A DNA stretch of 64,000 nucleotides from Azospirillum sp. TSH64. GTDB taxonomy: Bacteria; Pseudomonadota; Alphaproteobacteria; Azospirillales; Azospirillaceae. Both the position numbers and the translations under genes were made by a program. Shown in pieces: positions 26,589 through 36,199 of this stretch. Within the stretch, counting starts at the first letter, position 1; each line of letters starts with the position of its first letter. Below the pieces are notes generated by a model. It did no database searches. It saw nothing but the letters and a program-made list of their open reading frames with translations, and was not told where the DNA came from. The stretch covers positions 736,086 to 800,085 of the forward strand of contig NZ_LGQW01000015.1 in the NCBI RefSeq assembly GCF_003116035.1, written 5' to 3'.

Positions 26589-27537
26589 TCACGCAATTCT
26601 GAAAGCCGGCGCTCCAGCCGTCCTCGCCATCGCGCTCGCGGCGGTCCTTCCGGCGTCCTATGCGTCGAACCTGCTGAACTGGATCGCCATCGCCGCGCTG
26701 ATCGCCGCCAGCCTCAGGATGGTCCTGCTGTTCGGCGAACTCAATTTCGGCACCGCGGCCTTCGTCAGCATCGGCGCCTATACCGCCGGCCTGCTGACGA
26801 CCCGCTTCGAGCTGCCCTTCCTGGCGGCGATCCTGGCCGCCGGCGTCATGGCCGCCCTGGTCAGCATCCTGTTCGGCTATGTCACGCTGCGGATCAAGGG
26901 GCCCTACTTCAAGCTGATCGGCTTCGCCTTCGCCGAAGTCGTGCGGCTCTGCTGCACGCAGATCGACTGGCTCGGCGGGAATTCCGGAATGGTCGGCATC
27001 TTTCCGCCGGCCGGCCTGGACGCCTGGTACGGCACCTTCGTCATGACCGTGGTCGTTCTGATGCTGGTCGGGCTTTATGCCGTGGAGCGGTCCGATTTCG
27101 GCAAGGTCCTGACCGCCATCCGCGACAATGACGCGGTGGTGCGGACGGTCGGCATCGACGTGCACCGCGCGAAGGTGATCTGCTTCGCCATCGCCTGCTT
27201 CGCCGCCGGGATCGCGGGGTCGCTCCAGGCCTTCGCCAACACCGTCATCAGTCCCGGCGATTTCGGCGTGCTGCTCTCGATCATGGCGCTCGCCTACCTG
27301 AAGGTCGGCGGCGAGGAGTCGATCTTCGGACCGGTCGCCGGTGCCGCGCTCCTGATCCTTCTCGGCAGCGTCGCGCTGAGCTTCGGGGCAGGGGAACATG
27401 TCTTCTACGGCGCCGCAATCGTCCTGTCGGTGCTGATCATGCCCAAGGGGATCGTCGGCATGGTGGACGGACTCCTGCGCCGGCCGGGCGGGCCGGCCGC
27501 TTCCACCCCGGCCATCCGGGAGGCTCGTGGACAATGA
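26581..27537 (+). CDS. Liv-type ABC transporter permease 2 (LivM-like), first copy
   Basis: A 318-residue multi-helix membrane protein with LivM features (LFGELNFGTAAFVSIGAYTA near 43 and LTAIRDNDAVVRTVGIDVHR near 177). It overlaps the LivH-like gene by 8 nt and the LivG-like gene by 4 nt, so translation is coupled. The C terminus is a short proline-rich cytoplasmic tail. Confidence 0.92.
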   Translation: MDNHAILKAGAPAVLAIALAAVLPASYASNLLNWIAIAALIAASLRMVLLFGELNFGTAAFVSIGAYTAGLLTTRFELPFLAAILAAGVMAALVSILFGYVTLRIKGPYFKLIGFAFAEVVRLCCTQIDWLGGNSGMVGIFPPAGLDAWYGTFVMTVVVLMLVGLYAVERSDFGKVLTAIRDNDAVVRTVGIDVHRAKVICFAIACFAAGIAGSLQAFANTVISPGDFGVLLSIMALAYLKVGGEESIFGPVAGAALLILLGSVALSFGAGEHVFYGAAIVLSVLIMPKGIVGMVDGLLRRPGGPAASTPAIREARGQ

Positions 27538-28280
27538 CCGACACCACCGCACTTCTGCGAACCGAAGCATTGACCCGTCGTTTCGGCGGCCTGCTGGCGG
27601 TTTCCAATCTCGACATGGACATCCGTCCCAACGAGATCCTCGGCCTGATCGGCCCGAACGGCGCCGGCAAGAGCACGACGTTCAACCTGATCAGCGGCTT
27701 TCACAAGCCGACGGCCGGACGTCTGTTCATTGGGGGACGCGATGTCACCGGCCGGTCGCCCGAACAGATCAGCCGGCTGGGCCTGGTCCGGACCTTCCAG
27801 CACGGCAGCCTGATGCGCGGCATGACGGTGCGCGACAATCTGCTGGTCGGCGCGGTGGGGGCGCTGCCGCAGGCGCGTGGCGAACCGCGCCGCGCCCGTG
27901 TGGCGGAGACGGCGAAGCGTCTGCGCCTCACCGCCTATCTCGACGAAAGGGCGGGCAACCTGCCGCACGGCCTCCAGCGGCTGGTCAGCATCGGGATCGC
28001 CGTGGCCACCGGGCCACGGGTGCTTTGCCTGGACGAGCCCCTGACCGGGCTGAACCAGTCTGAGGTCGCCGGCATCCTGGACCTCTTCCGCTCGATCCGG
28101 GACGAGGACGGCAGTTCGATCCTGCTGGTCGAGCACAACATGAAGGCGGTCATGCAGGTCTGCGACCGGATCGTCGTCCTTCACCACGGCCAGAAGCTCG
28201 CCAGCGGCACGCCCGCGGAGATCGGCCGCGACGAAGCCGTCATCTCCGCCTATTTGGGAAAGCGCCATGACTCCCACTGA
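27534..28280 (+). CDS. Liv-type ABC transporter ATPase (LivG-like), first copy
   Basis: A 248-residue ATPase. Walker A is GPNGAGKST near residue 40, the signature is the variant LPHGLQRLV near 143, Walker B is VLCLDEP near 166, and the H-loop is in VEHNMKAV. The signature differs from the plain LSGGQ but similar forms occur in LivG proteins. It overlaps LivF by 14 nt. Confidence 0.92.
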   Translation: MTDTTALLRTEALTRRFGGLLAVSNLDMDIRPNEILGLIGPNGAGKSTTFNLISGFHKPTAGRLFIGGRDVTGRSPEQISRLGLVRTFQHGSLMRGMTVRDNLLVGAVGALPQARGEPRRARVAETAKRLRLTAYLDERAGNLPHGLQRLVSIGIAVATGPRVLCLDEPLTGLNQSEVAGILDLFRSIRDEDGSSILLVEHNMKAVMQVCDRIVVLHHGQKLASGTPAEIGRDEAVISAYLGKRHDSH

Positions 28281-28989
28281 ACTTTCCCTGGAGATCACGG
28301 ATCTCAGCGTCAATTTCGGCGTGGTTCCCGCTCTGCGCGGCGTATCGCTGGCGCTGCGCAAGGGGCGGATCGCCACGATCATCGGCGCCAACGGGGCCGG
28401 CAAATCGACGATCATGAAGGCGGTCTGCGGTCTGGTGAAGCCTCGCGGCGGCAGCGTCAGCCTGTTCGGCAAGCCGGTCACCGGCCTGCCCGCCGACGAG
28501 ATCGTCGTGCGCGGCCTGTCGCTGGTCCCGGAAGGCCGCCGGCTGTTCGGCAGCATGACCATCCGCGAGAATCTCGAGCTTGGCGCCTACCGACGCAAGG
28601 ACAGGCTGCGGGTGGGCGAAGACTTTGCGCGCGTGCTTGACTATTTCCCGGCGCTGCGCGACCGGCTGTCCACCCCGGTCGGCAGCCTCAGCGGCGGTCA
28701 GCAGCAGATGGTCGCCGTCGGCCGGGCATTGATGAGCGCGCCCAGGATCCTGCTGCTTGACGAGCCCACCATCGGGCTGGCACCGGCGGTGGTCGACGAT
28801 ATCGCCGGAATCGTCAGGACGATCGGGCGATCCGGCGTCGACGTCCTTCTGGTGGAGCAGAACGCCGAAGTCGCGCTGTCGATCGCCGACTACGGCTACA
28901 TCCTGGAAAACGGCAGCATCGTGGCCGAGGACGAGTCCACCGCGCTGGCGCGCAGCGAGACGGTCCAGCGGGCCTACCTGGGCATCTGA
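28267..28989 (+). CDS. Liv-type ABC transporter ATPase (LivF-like), first copy
   Basis: A 240-residue ATPase with Walker A GANGAGKST near 41, signature LSGGQQQMVAVGRAL near 142, Walker B ILLLDEPTIGLAP near 162, and H-loop VEQNAEVAL. It completes the first transporter set; the binding protein is likely the one at 20940. Confidence 0.93.
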   Translation: MTPTELSLEITDLSVNFGVVPALRGVSLALRKGRIATIIGANGAGKSTIMKAVCGLVKPRGGSVSLFGKPVTGLPADEIVVRGLSLVPEGRRLFGSMTIRENLELGAYRRKDRLRVGEDFARVLDYFPALRDRLSTPVGSLSGGQQQMVAVGRALMSAPRILLLDEPTIGLAPAVVDDIAGIVRTIGRSGVDVLLVEQNAEVALSIADYGYILENGSIVAEDESTALARSETVQRAYLGI

Positions 28990-29083
28990 GGCCGCTCCGC
29001 CGGGGAGTGGACCATGGCATACTATTCGCTTGAAGGGCAAACTGTTCGATGACTGAAGTGAACAGCCAGTGTGGAGGGCGTCC

Positions 29084-31033
29084 GTGACGAAAGACCAGTA
29101 CGGTGTTTGGACGCCCAGCGCGAACGACATCGAATCCGCGAAGGTCACCGAACTGGGCAGGCTGCTGGGCGTATCGGATTACGATGCGCTCTATCGTCTG
29201 TCGATCGACGAGCCCGAGCGGTATTGGAGGACGGTGACCGACTATTGCGGCATCGTCTGGCAACGTCCCTACGACCGGCTGGTCGATCTCAGCGATGGGA
29301 TGGAATTCCCGCGTTGGTTCGTCGGCGGCGAACTGAACTGGGTCGATTCGATTCTGGCCCGTGCCGCCGATCCCGACCTGCGCGATCGTCCGGCCATCGT
29401 TGCCGAACACGAGGACGGCACCGTCGGCAGCATTCCCTACAGGGAATTGCCGGAAGCGGTCGGCCGCTTCGCCGGCGGGCTTGCGGAGCTGGGCATCGGA
29501 CGCGGCGACCGTGTCGGCCTGCTGATGGAAACCGGCATCGAGAGCATCGTCTCCCTGCTGGCGCTCTCCCATATCGGCGCCATCGCCGTGCCGCTGTTCA
29601 GCGGCTTCGGCGTCGACGCGATCGTGGCACGGCTTGCCTCCTGCTCGGCGACGGCGCTGCTCGGCACCACGGGCTTCCACCGGCGCGGCCGCTGGATCGG
29701 CGTCCTGGCGCATCTGCGCGAGGCGGCGGCGAACCTCCCGGATCTGAGCAGCATCATCGTCAAGCGTCAATCGGCGGACGAGGAGCTGCCCGCGGGGTGG
29801 CATGACTGGAACGTCGTATCGGCGTCGGGGGTGGCGCACGCCGCGAAAGCGTCGGCGCGCATGTCGCCCGACGATCCCTTCATGATCATCTACACCTCCG
29901 GCACCACGGGAAAGCCCAAGGGAGCCGTTCACACCCACGGCGGCTTCCCGGTCAGGATCGCCCACGATGCCGCGGTCCACTTCAATGTCGGCCGGGGGGA
30001 CGTGTTCTGCTGGCCGGCGGACATGGGCTGGATCGCCGGCGCGCTGGTCGCCACGACGGCGCTGATGCGGGGAGCGATGCTGGTCTGCTATGACGGCGCC
30101 CCCGACTTTCCGGACTGGTCGCGCATGTCGCGGCTGATCGAACGGCATCGCATCACCCATTACGGATCCGCGCCGACCCTGATCCGCGGACTGGCCGCCA
30201 ATGCGGCGGTGTCGATGCGGGGCGACCTGTCGAGCGTGCGGCTGCTGATCACCGCCGGCGAGGGCATCGACCCCGAACATTTCCAGTGGTACCAGCAGAA
30301 TTTCGGCCATGGGGCGGCACCGGTCATCAACTATACCGGCGGCACCGAGGTGTCGGGAGCCCTGCTGTCCAGCGTCGTGGTCAAGCCGATCGTGCCGTCG
30401 GGCTTCAACACCGCCTCGCCGGGAATCGTGGTGGACGTGGTCGACGATGCCGGGCGCAGCCTGACCGGCCAGATCGGCGAACTGGCGGTCCTCGGCCCCT
30501 TCATCGGCATGACCAAGGCCTTCTGGCAGGACCGCGAACGCTATCTCGACAGCTACTGGCGGACCATTCCCGGCATGTGGATCCACGGCGATCTGGTGAT
30601 CCGTGACAGCGAAGGCAATCATTTCCTGCGCGGACGCTCGGACGACACCTTGAAGGTCGCCGGCAAGCGGCTGGGGCCGGCGGAGGTGGAGGACGTGCTG
30701 CTGGAATTGCCGGACATCGCGGAGGCTGCGGCCATCGGGGTGGACGATGCCGTCAAGGGGCAGAAGCTGGTGGTCTTCGTGGTTCCCGCAACGGGCGGCG
30801 CGCGCGACGCCGCCGCGCTGTCGGTGGCGGCCGGGAAGCACATCGAACTGCGGCTCGGCAAGCCCTTCCGGCCGGAGAAGGTCCATGTGGTGAGCCAAAT
30901 CCCCAAGACGCGCACCAGCAAGAGCATGCGGCGCGTGATCCGAAACATCTACCAGAACCGCCCGCCGGGCGACCTGACCGCCCTCAGCAACCCCGATGCG
31001 CTCGACGAGATCAGGGCGGCAATTGGCCAATAG
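29084..31033 (+). CDS. Acyl-CoA synthetase (acetyl/acetoacetyl-CoA synthetase-like AMP-forming ligase)
   Basis: A 649-residue AMP-forming ligase. The N-terminal cap resembles the acetyl-CoA synthetase N domain. The P-loop-like motif is IIYTSGTTGKPKGAVHTHGG near residue 270, the adenylate motif is INYTGGTEVSG near 415, and the hinge is GDLVIRDSEGNHFLRGRSDD near 505, with the catalytic Lys region KTRTSKSMRR near 610. It would activate an imported carboxylic acid with ATP. GTG 29084 is chosen because GGAGG lies 6 nt upstream. The gap after LivF holds CTGTTC-N12-GAACAG (29042-29065), possibly a second control site. Confidence 0.9.
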   Translation: MTKDQYGVWTPSANDIESAKVTELGRLLGVSDYDALYRLSIDEPERYWRTVTDYCGIVWQRPYDRLVDLSDGMEFPRWFVGGELNWVDSILARAADPDLRDRPAIVAEHEDGTVGSIPYRELPEAVGRFAGGLAELGIGRGDRVGLLMETGIESIVSLLALSHIGAIAVPLFSGFGVDAIVARLASCSATALLGTTGFHRRGRWIGVLAHLREAAANLPDLSSIIVKRQSADEELPAGWHDWNVVSASGVAHAAKASARMSPDDPFMIIYTSGTTGKPKGAVHTHGGFPVRIAHDAAVHFNVGRGDVFCWPADMGWIAGALVATTALMRGAMLVCYDGAPDFPDWSRMSRLIERHRITHYGSAPTLIRGLAANAAVSMRGDLSSVRLLITAGEGIDPEHFQWYQQNFGHGAAPVINYTGGTEVSGALLSSVVVKPIVPSGFNTASPGIVVDVVDDAGRSLTGQIGELAVLGPFIGMTKAFWQDRERYLDSYWRTIPGMWIHGDLVIRDSEGNHFLRGRSDDTLKVAGKRLGPAEVEDVLLELPDIAEAAAIGVDDAVKGQKLVVFVVPATGGARDAAALSVAAGKHIELRLGKPFRPEKVHVVSQIPKTRTSKSMRRVIRNIYQNRPPGDLTALSNPDALDEIRAAIGQ

Positions 31034-31056
31034 GTGGCGGCAGCAAGGAGGGGAAA

Positions 31057-31839
31057 ATGGATCTGGAGTTGAAGGGCAAAAAAATCCTGATCACCGGCGC
31101 ATCGCAGGGCATCGGCGAGGGGCTGGCCCACGCGTTCGCCGCCGAAGGCTGCTCGCTGCATCTGGTGGCGCGATCCGCCGACAAGCTCGACGCGCTGGCT
31201 CAGGCGATCCGCGCCGAGCACGACGTCGCTGTCGCCGTGCAGGCGCTAGACCTGACCGAACCGGGGGCCATCGACCGCCTCGTCGGGGTCTGCGGCGTCG
31301 TGGACGTGCTGGTCAACAATGCCGGCGCCATTCCGGGCGGCGACCTTTGGGAGGTCGACGCGGAGCACTGGCGCGCCGGATGGGAGCTGAAGGTCTTCGG
31401 CTATATCGATCTGACGCGGGCGATGTACCGGCTGATGAAGGCGAACGGCAGCGGCGTGATCCTGAACAACATCGGGAACGGCGGCGAAGTCTTCGATTTC
31501 AACTACATCGCCGGAAGCACGGGCAATGCCAGCCTGATGGCCTTCACCCGCGCGCTCGGCGGGCGCAGCCTGGACGACAACATCCGGGTGGTCGGCGTCA
31601 ATCCGGGGCCGGTGGCGACCGCCCGTATCGAGGGTCTTCTGAGGAAGCGCGCCAAGGCCCTCCATGGCGACGAGGAGGGCTATCTGCAGTTGGCGCGGGC
31701 CTATCCGCTGGGCCGGCCGGCCCATGTGGCGGAGGTCGCCAGCCTCTTCGTCTTCCTGGCCTCGCCGCGATCGGGCTACACGTCGGGCGCGATCTTCACC
31801 GTCGATGGCGGCATCGCCTCGCGGCGTTCCATAACGTGA
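31057..31839 (+). CDS. SDR-family protein with altered catalytic residues
   Basis: A 260-residue SDR. The cofactor site is intact (ILITGASQGIGEGLAHAFAA, then LVNNAG). The usual catalytic Ser region reads NNIGNGGEVFDF, and the Tyr motif reads NYIAGSTGNASL, so the Lys four residues after Tyr is Ser and the catalytic Ser is not where expected. The end, GYTSGAIFTVDGGIA, is normal. It may use a different mechanism or act as a binding partner. It sits between the acyl-CoA synthetase and crotonase genes, so an acyl-CoA substrate is likely. AAGGAGG lies upstream. Confidence 0.85.
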   Translation: MDLELKGKKILITGASQGIGEGLAHAFAAEGCSLHLVARSADKLDALAQAIRAEHDVAVAVQALDLTEPGAIDRLVGVCGVVDVLVNNAGAIPGGDLWEVDAEHWRAGWELKVFGYIDLTRAMYRLMKANGSGVILNNIGNGGEVFDFNYIAGSTGNASLMAFTRALGGRSLDDNIRVVGVNPGPVATARIEGLLRKRAKALHGDEEGYLQLARAYPLGRPAHVAEVASLFVFLASPRSGYTSGAIFTVDGGIASRRSIT

Positions 31840-31851
31840 AAGACATTGGAC

Positions 31852-32661
<810 letters not shown>

Positions 32662-32672
32662 TCGGCCGCATC

Positions 32673-32708
32673 GCCCGGACGCCGCCTCCAGCCCGGTGGC
32701 GTCCGGGC
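32673..32708 (+). terminator. GC-rich hairpin after the crotonase gene
   Basis: Perfect 11-bp arms around a 14-base loop, 12 bp past the crotonase stop. No T-run follows, so it may need Rho or act as a stabilising 3' end. Confidence 0.55.
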
Positions 32709-32757
32709 TGCCCGGCATACGGAGCGGTCCGCCGATAATGGAAGGGTCGATTTTAAA

Positions 32758-32776
32758 ATATAGAAGCGGCCTATAT
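32758..32776. promoter_or_regulatory. ATATAG-N7-CTATAT site D
   Basis: Six-base perfect arms with spacer AAGCGGC, about 233 bp before the MaoC gene at 33009. Same core as sites C and E-H, in line with control by the NAC-like LysR protein. Confidence 0.65.
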
Positions 32777-33008
32777 CTGCCACGGTCGCAAGAATCGAAG
32801 TCTTCTATTCCAATAATCCCGGTGAGATAATCGCTCACACAGCTTGGCCGACCGGCTGACCGGCGTCGCTCCCATGAATCGGGGCGCCGTCGCCGGGATC
32901 GGGCCCGGCCACACGCACCGAAAACACATGCGGCGGCACGCAGGGAATTCCCGCGCCAAGGGAAGATCCCGGCGCGGCTCCGCCGCCTGCGGGAACAGCG
33001 GATCGCCA

Positions 33009-33857
33009 ATGATCGATGCCGAAAAGCTACTGAAGACAGAAATTCCGGAAATCCGCCAGAGCGTGAGCAAGCGGGACGCGATCCTCTACGCGCTCTCCGT
33101 CGGGTTCGGGCAGGAACCGCTGGACGAGCGGCAGCTCGACTTCGTCGATCACCACCGCGATCTGGTGGCGGTCCCCTCCATGGCGGTGGTGCTGGGCCAT
33201 CCCGGATTCTGGCTCGGCCGCGACGACCGCGGGGTCGATCCCAAATCGGTCCTTCACGGGGAACAGCAAATCGAACTGTTGCGCCCGCTGCCCGTGGACG
33301 GGCAGGTGATCGGACGGACGCGCATCACCGGCCTGATCGACAAGGGGGCCGGCGGGGCCGCTCTTCTGCTGACCGAAAAGCGGATCGTCGATGCCACAAC
33401 CGACGATCTTCTCGCGGTGACGCGCAGCACGATTTTCCTGCGCGGCGGCGGCGGCTTCGGCGGGCCGTCTGGGCCGCTTCCGCCGGTGCACGCCGTTCCC
33501 GAGCGGGCGCCCGACATGGTGATCGACATCGCCACCCGGCCCGAGCAGGCCTTGCTCTACCGGTTGAACGGCGACGACAACAGTCTGCATGCCGATCCCG
33601 CGGTGGCGCTGCACGCAGGCTTCCCGCGGCCGATCCTGCACGGGCTGTGCAGCTTCGGCATTGCCTGCCACGCCCTGCTCCGGGCGCTGGCGGACTACCG
33701 GCCGGACCGGTTGCGGCGGATGTCCCTCCGGTTCTCCGCACCGGTCTTTCCCGGCGAAACCTTACGCACCGAGATTTGGCGTGACGGATCGTTCCGGGCG
33801 CGGGTGGTCGAACGCGACGCGGTGGTGCTCAACAACGGGTTCGTCGAATTCACGTAG
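33009..33857 (+). CDS. MaoC-family double-hotdog enoyl-CoA hydratase 2
   Basis: A 282-residue protein with two hotdog halves. The C-terminal half has the hydratase-2 motif (GDDNSLHADP, then PRPILHGLCSFGIACHAL near residue 207), with the Asp and His expected for catalysis. It would hydrate a trans-2-enoyl-CoA to the (R)-3-hydroxy ester, pairing with the 17-beta-HSD4-like SDR downstream. The start is chosen at 33009 because upstream residues are low-complexity; no strong ribosome site is seen. It heads the operon extending to 40400. Confidence 0.9.
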   Translation: MIDAEKLLKTEIPEIRQSVSKRDAILYALSVGFGQEPLDERQLDFVDHHRDLVAVPSMAVVLGHPGFWLGRDDRGVDPKSVLHGEQQIELLRPLPVDGQVIGRTRITGLIDKGAGGAALLLTEKRIVDATTDDLLAVTRSTIFLRGGGGFGGPSGPLPPVHAVPERAPDMVIDIATRPEQALLYRLNGDDNSLHADPAVALHAGFPRPILHGLCSFGIACHALLRALADYRPDRLRRMSLRFSAPVFPGETLRTEIWRDGSFRARVVERDAVVLNNGFVEFT

Positions 33858-33906
33858 TCGCGGTTCGCTGCCGGCGCGGATGATTGCAATTGAAGGGTAC
33901 GGGGCT

Positions 33907-34977
33907 ATGAGTATCGATGCGGACCGGTTGGAAAACATTCGCATGATCCGTGACAGCGCGCAGGCGATCGCCAAGCGCGGCGACTTGCGGCGTGCCCGCG
34001 ACTGGCGCGACCGGTCGCCCGGCTTCGACCGGGCGGTCTGGCGTTCGATGGGCGATCTCGGATGGATCGGGTTGCGGGTCGAAGAGGCGGATGGCGGCTC
34101 CGGCCTTGGCATGCTGGAATTCTGCGCGCTGGTCGAGGAGCTGGGCGCCACGCTGACGCCGGAGCCGCTGATCGCCGCCGTCGCCGCCGTCCGCCTGCTC
34201 GGCCGCAACGCCGGCAGCGACCGGCTGTCGGGCGGCCGCATCGTGCTGCTCGCCTGGCAGGAGCGCACCGGCAGCCTCGACCCTACCGGTGGAGCGAGCT
34301 TCGCCGGCGGACGGCTTTCCGGCTGCAAGCGCTTCATTCCGTCCGCCGACGGGGTGGACGAGTTCCTGGTGACGACGGAAAGCGGCCTGGTCCTGGTGCC
34401 GCGCGACGCCGCCGGCCTGACCGTCGAGCGGTCCCTGGGGCAGGATGGCGGGCATCTGGCGACCCTGCATTTCGACGGCGTGCAGGGAGAACTCCTGCCG
34501 GGCGACGCCGGCCGGGTGCTGGACGAGGCTGCGCTCGCCACCGCGGCATATCTGCTGGGCGTAATCGAGGGGGCGCTGGCGCTGACCGTCGACTATCTGA
34601 AGACGCGCCGCCAGTTCGACGCGCCGATCGGCAGCTTCCAGGCTCTGCAGCATCGTGTGGTCGACCTGACGCTCCAAGCGGCGCTGACCCGCGCCAGCGT
34701 CGAGAGTGCCGCGGCCTGCCTCGACGGCGGGGCCGTCGGTGCGGAGGCGCAGGCGGCGGTGTCGCGGGCGAAGGCCCGCGCTTCGGACGCGGCGATGCTG
34801 GTGACCCGGCAGGCGATCCAGCTGCATGGCGGGATCGGCTACACCGACGAGTGCGACGTCGGCCTTTATCTGCGCAAGGCGATGGTGCTGGCGCCCGCCT
34901 ATGGCGGCGCTGCCCTGCACCGGCGCCGCTACGCCGCGCTCCAGTCCCCGATGGACGAAGTGGTGGACGAGCCGTGA
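33907..34977 (+). CDS. Acyl-CoA dehydrogenase, short form (possible small subunit)
   Basis: A 356-residue acyl-CoA dehydrogenase. The N-terminal helical domain is short (from about 1-90). The flavin-site helix region is clear near 230 (KTRRQFDAPIGSFQALQHR) and near 310 (QLHGGIGYTDECDVGLYL). It lacks the YEG[TA] motif of medium-chain enzymes. Together with the 387-residue dehydrogenase whose gene starts 35 bp downstream, it resembles two-subunit dehydrogenases known from steroid-type beta-oxidation. The start at 33907 has GAAGGG upstream at a longish spacing. Heteromer formation is inference. Confidence 0.87.
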   Translation: MSIDADRLENIRMIRDSAQAIAKRGDLRRARDWRDRSPGFDRAVWRSMGDLGWIGLRVEEADGGSGLGMLEFCALVEELGATLTPEPLIAAVAAVRLLGRNAGSDRLSGGRIVLLAWQERTGSLDPTGGASFAGGRLSGCKRFIPSADGVDEFLVTTESGLVLVPRDAAGLTVERSLGQDGGHLATLHFDGVQGELLPGDAGRVLDEAALATAAYLLGVIEGALALTVDYLKTRRQFDAPIGSFQALQHRVVDLTLQAALTRASVESAAACLDGGAVGAEAQAAVSRAKARASDAAMLVTRQAIQLHGGIGYTDECDVGLYLRKAMVLAPAYGGAALHRRRYAALQSPMDEVVDEP

Positions 34978-35012
34978 AACCGGCGACCCCAGACGAGAGG
35001 CGAACACAGACC

Positions 35013-36176
35013 ATGACGATCCCGACGCAACCGCCGGATTTCGACGCGCTGGGCGACGAGGCGTTCCGCGCCGCCGTCCGGACCTTCCTGGCCGGCCACC
35101 ATCCCCGCCACTTGCGCAACCCGGCCAAGCGGCTGCACTGGGACGAGGCCCGGGACTGGTACCTGATCCTCGCCAGCCATGGCTGGCTGGCGCCCAGCTG
35201 GCCGCGGCGTTACGGCGGCATGGGCCTTTCGGCCTCCAAGCAGCTGATCTACGTCGATGAGTTCGAGCGTTTCGGGGCGGCCCGGCTGCCCGACCACGGG
35301 ATCATCCTGCTCGGCCCCCTGCTGATCCGACACGGCAGCGAGGAACAGAAATCCCATTTCCTCCCGAAGATCCTCTCGGGCGAGCATATCTGGTGCCAGG
35401 GCTACAGCGAACCCAACGCCGGTTCCGACCTCGCCTCGCTACGGACCGAGGCGGTGCTCGACGGTGAGGAATGGGTGATCAACGGCCAGAAGACCTGGAC
35501 GACGCTGGCCCAGGACGCCAACTGGATCTTCCTGCTGGTCCGTACGGCCAAGGGGGGCAAGAAGCAGGAGGGGATCAGCTTCCTGCTGGCGCCGATGGAC
35601 AGCCCCGGCATCACGGTGCGCCCGATCCTGAACATCCACCGTCATGACGAGTTCTGCGAGGTCTTCTTCGACAATGTCCGGGTACCGAAGGGCAATCTGG
35701 TCGGGGAGATCAACCGCGGCTGGTCGATGGCGAAGGCTCTGCTGGGGTTCGAGCGCATCTTCCTCGGCTCGCCACGCCAGTCGGCCCACGCGCTGGCGCG
35801 GCTGAAGCATCTGGCGCGGCATCTCGGCGTCTGGGACGATCCGGTCTTCTGCGACCGCTATACGCAGCTGGCGCTCGATCTGGCCGATCACAACGCGCTG
35901 TTCGAGACCTTCGCCGACCGGCTGCGCCGCGGCGAAAGCCTGGGACCCGACGTGTCGCTCCTGAAGATCCACCAGAGCGAACTGTTCCAGCGCATCACCG
36001 ACACCATGATGGAGATCGCGGCGGAGCATGCCGGCCTGCTCGACCCGATCGACGGCGACCGCGACCTGGATCCGGCCGGCCTGTTCCTCACCGCCCGCGC
36101 GGCGACCATCTACGGCGGCTCGTCGGAGGTGCAGCGGAACATCCTGGCGAAGAGCGTGCTGGGCTTGCCCTCCTAG
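35013..36176 (+). CDS. Acyl-CoA dehydrogenase (FadE29-like large form)
   Basis: A 387-residue dehydrogenase with the usual three domains. Flavin-binding motifs are WCQGYSEPNAGSDLASL near residue 130 and NGQKTWTT near 160. The likely catalytic Glu lies in ALLGFERIFLG near 246, the isovaleryl-type location; the medium-chain site reads IYGGSSEVQ instead. It would make the first double bond of a branched or ring-bearing acyl-CoA and reduce ETF, whose genes are at 55-57 kb. It follows the short dehydrogenase gene by 35 bp. GAGAGG lies upstream at a long spacing. Confidence 0.9.
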   Translation: MTIPTQPPDFDALGDEAFRAAVRTFLAGHHPRHLRNPAKRLHWDEARDWYLILASHGWLAPSWPRRYGGMGLSASKQLIYVDEFERFGAARLPDHGIILLGPLLIRHGSEEQKSHFLPKILSGEHIWCQGYSEPNAGSDLASLRTEAVLDGEEWVINGQKTWTTLAQDANWIFLLVRTAKGGKKQEGISFLLAPMDSPGITVRPILNIHRHDEFCEVFFDNVRVPKGNLVGEINRGWSMAKALLGFERIFLGSPRQSAHALARLKHLARHLGVWDDPVFCDRYTQLALDLADHNALFETFADRLRRGESLGPDVSLLKIHQSELFQRITDTMMEIAAEHAGLLDPIDGDRDLDPAGLFLTARAATIYGGSSEVQRNILAKSVLGLPS

Positions 36177-36199
36177 ATTCAAACCCGAGGATTCGACGA

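Larger units (their letters stand above)
32662..33008. other. Intergenic region with terminator-like hairpin and site D
   Basis: 347 bp without a supported gene. It has an 11-bp inverted repeat (GCCCGGACGCC at 32673-32683, GGCGTCCGGGC at 32698-32708), probably ending the upstream operon, then the ATATAG-N7-CTATAT operator and presumably the promoter of the next operon. Confidence 0.65.

Noticed and set aside
32844..33008. Longer MaoC protein starting at 32844
   Set aside because: Extra residues are Gly/Arg-rich without hotdog similarity, and would extend into the probable promoter region after site D.
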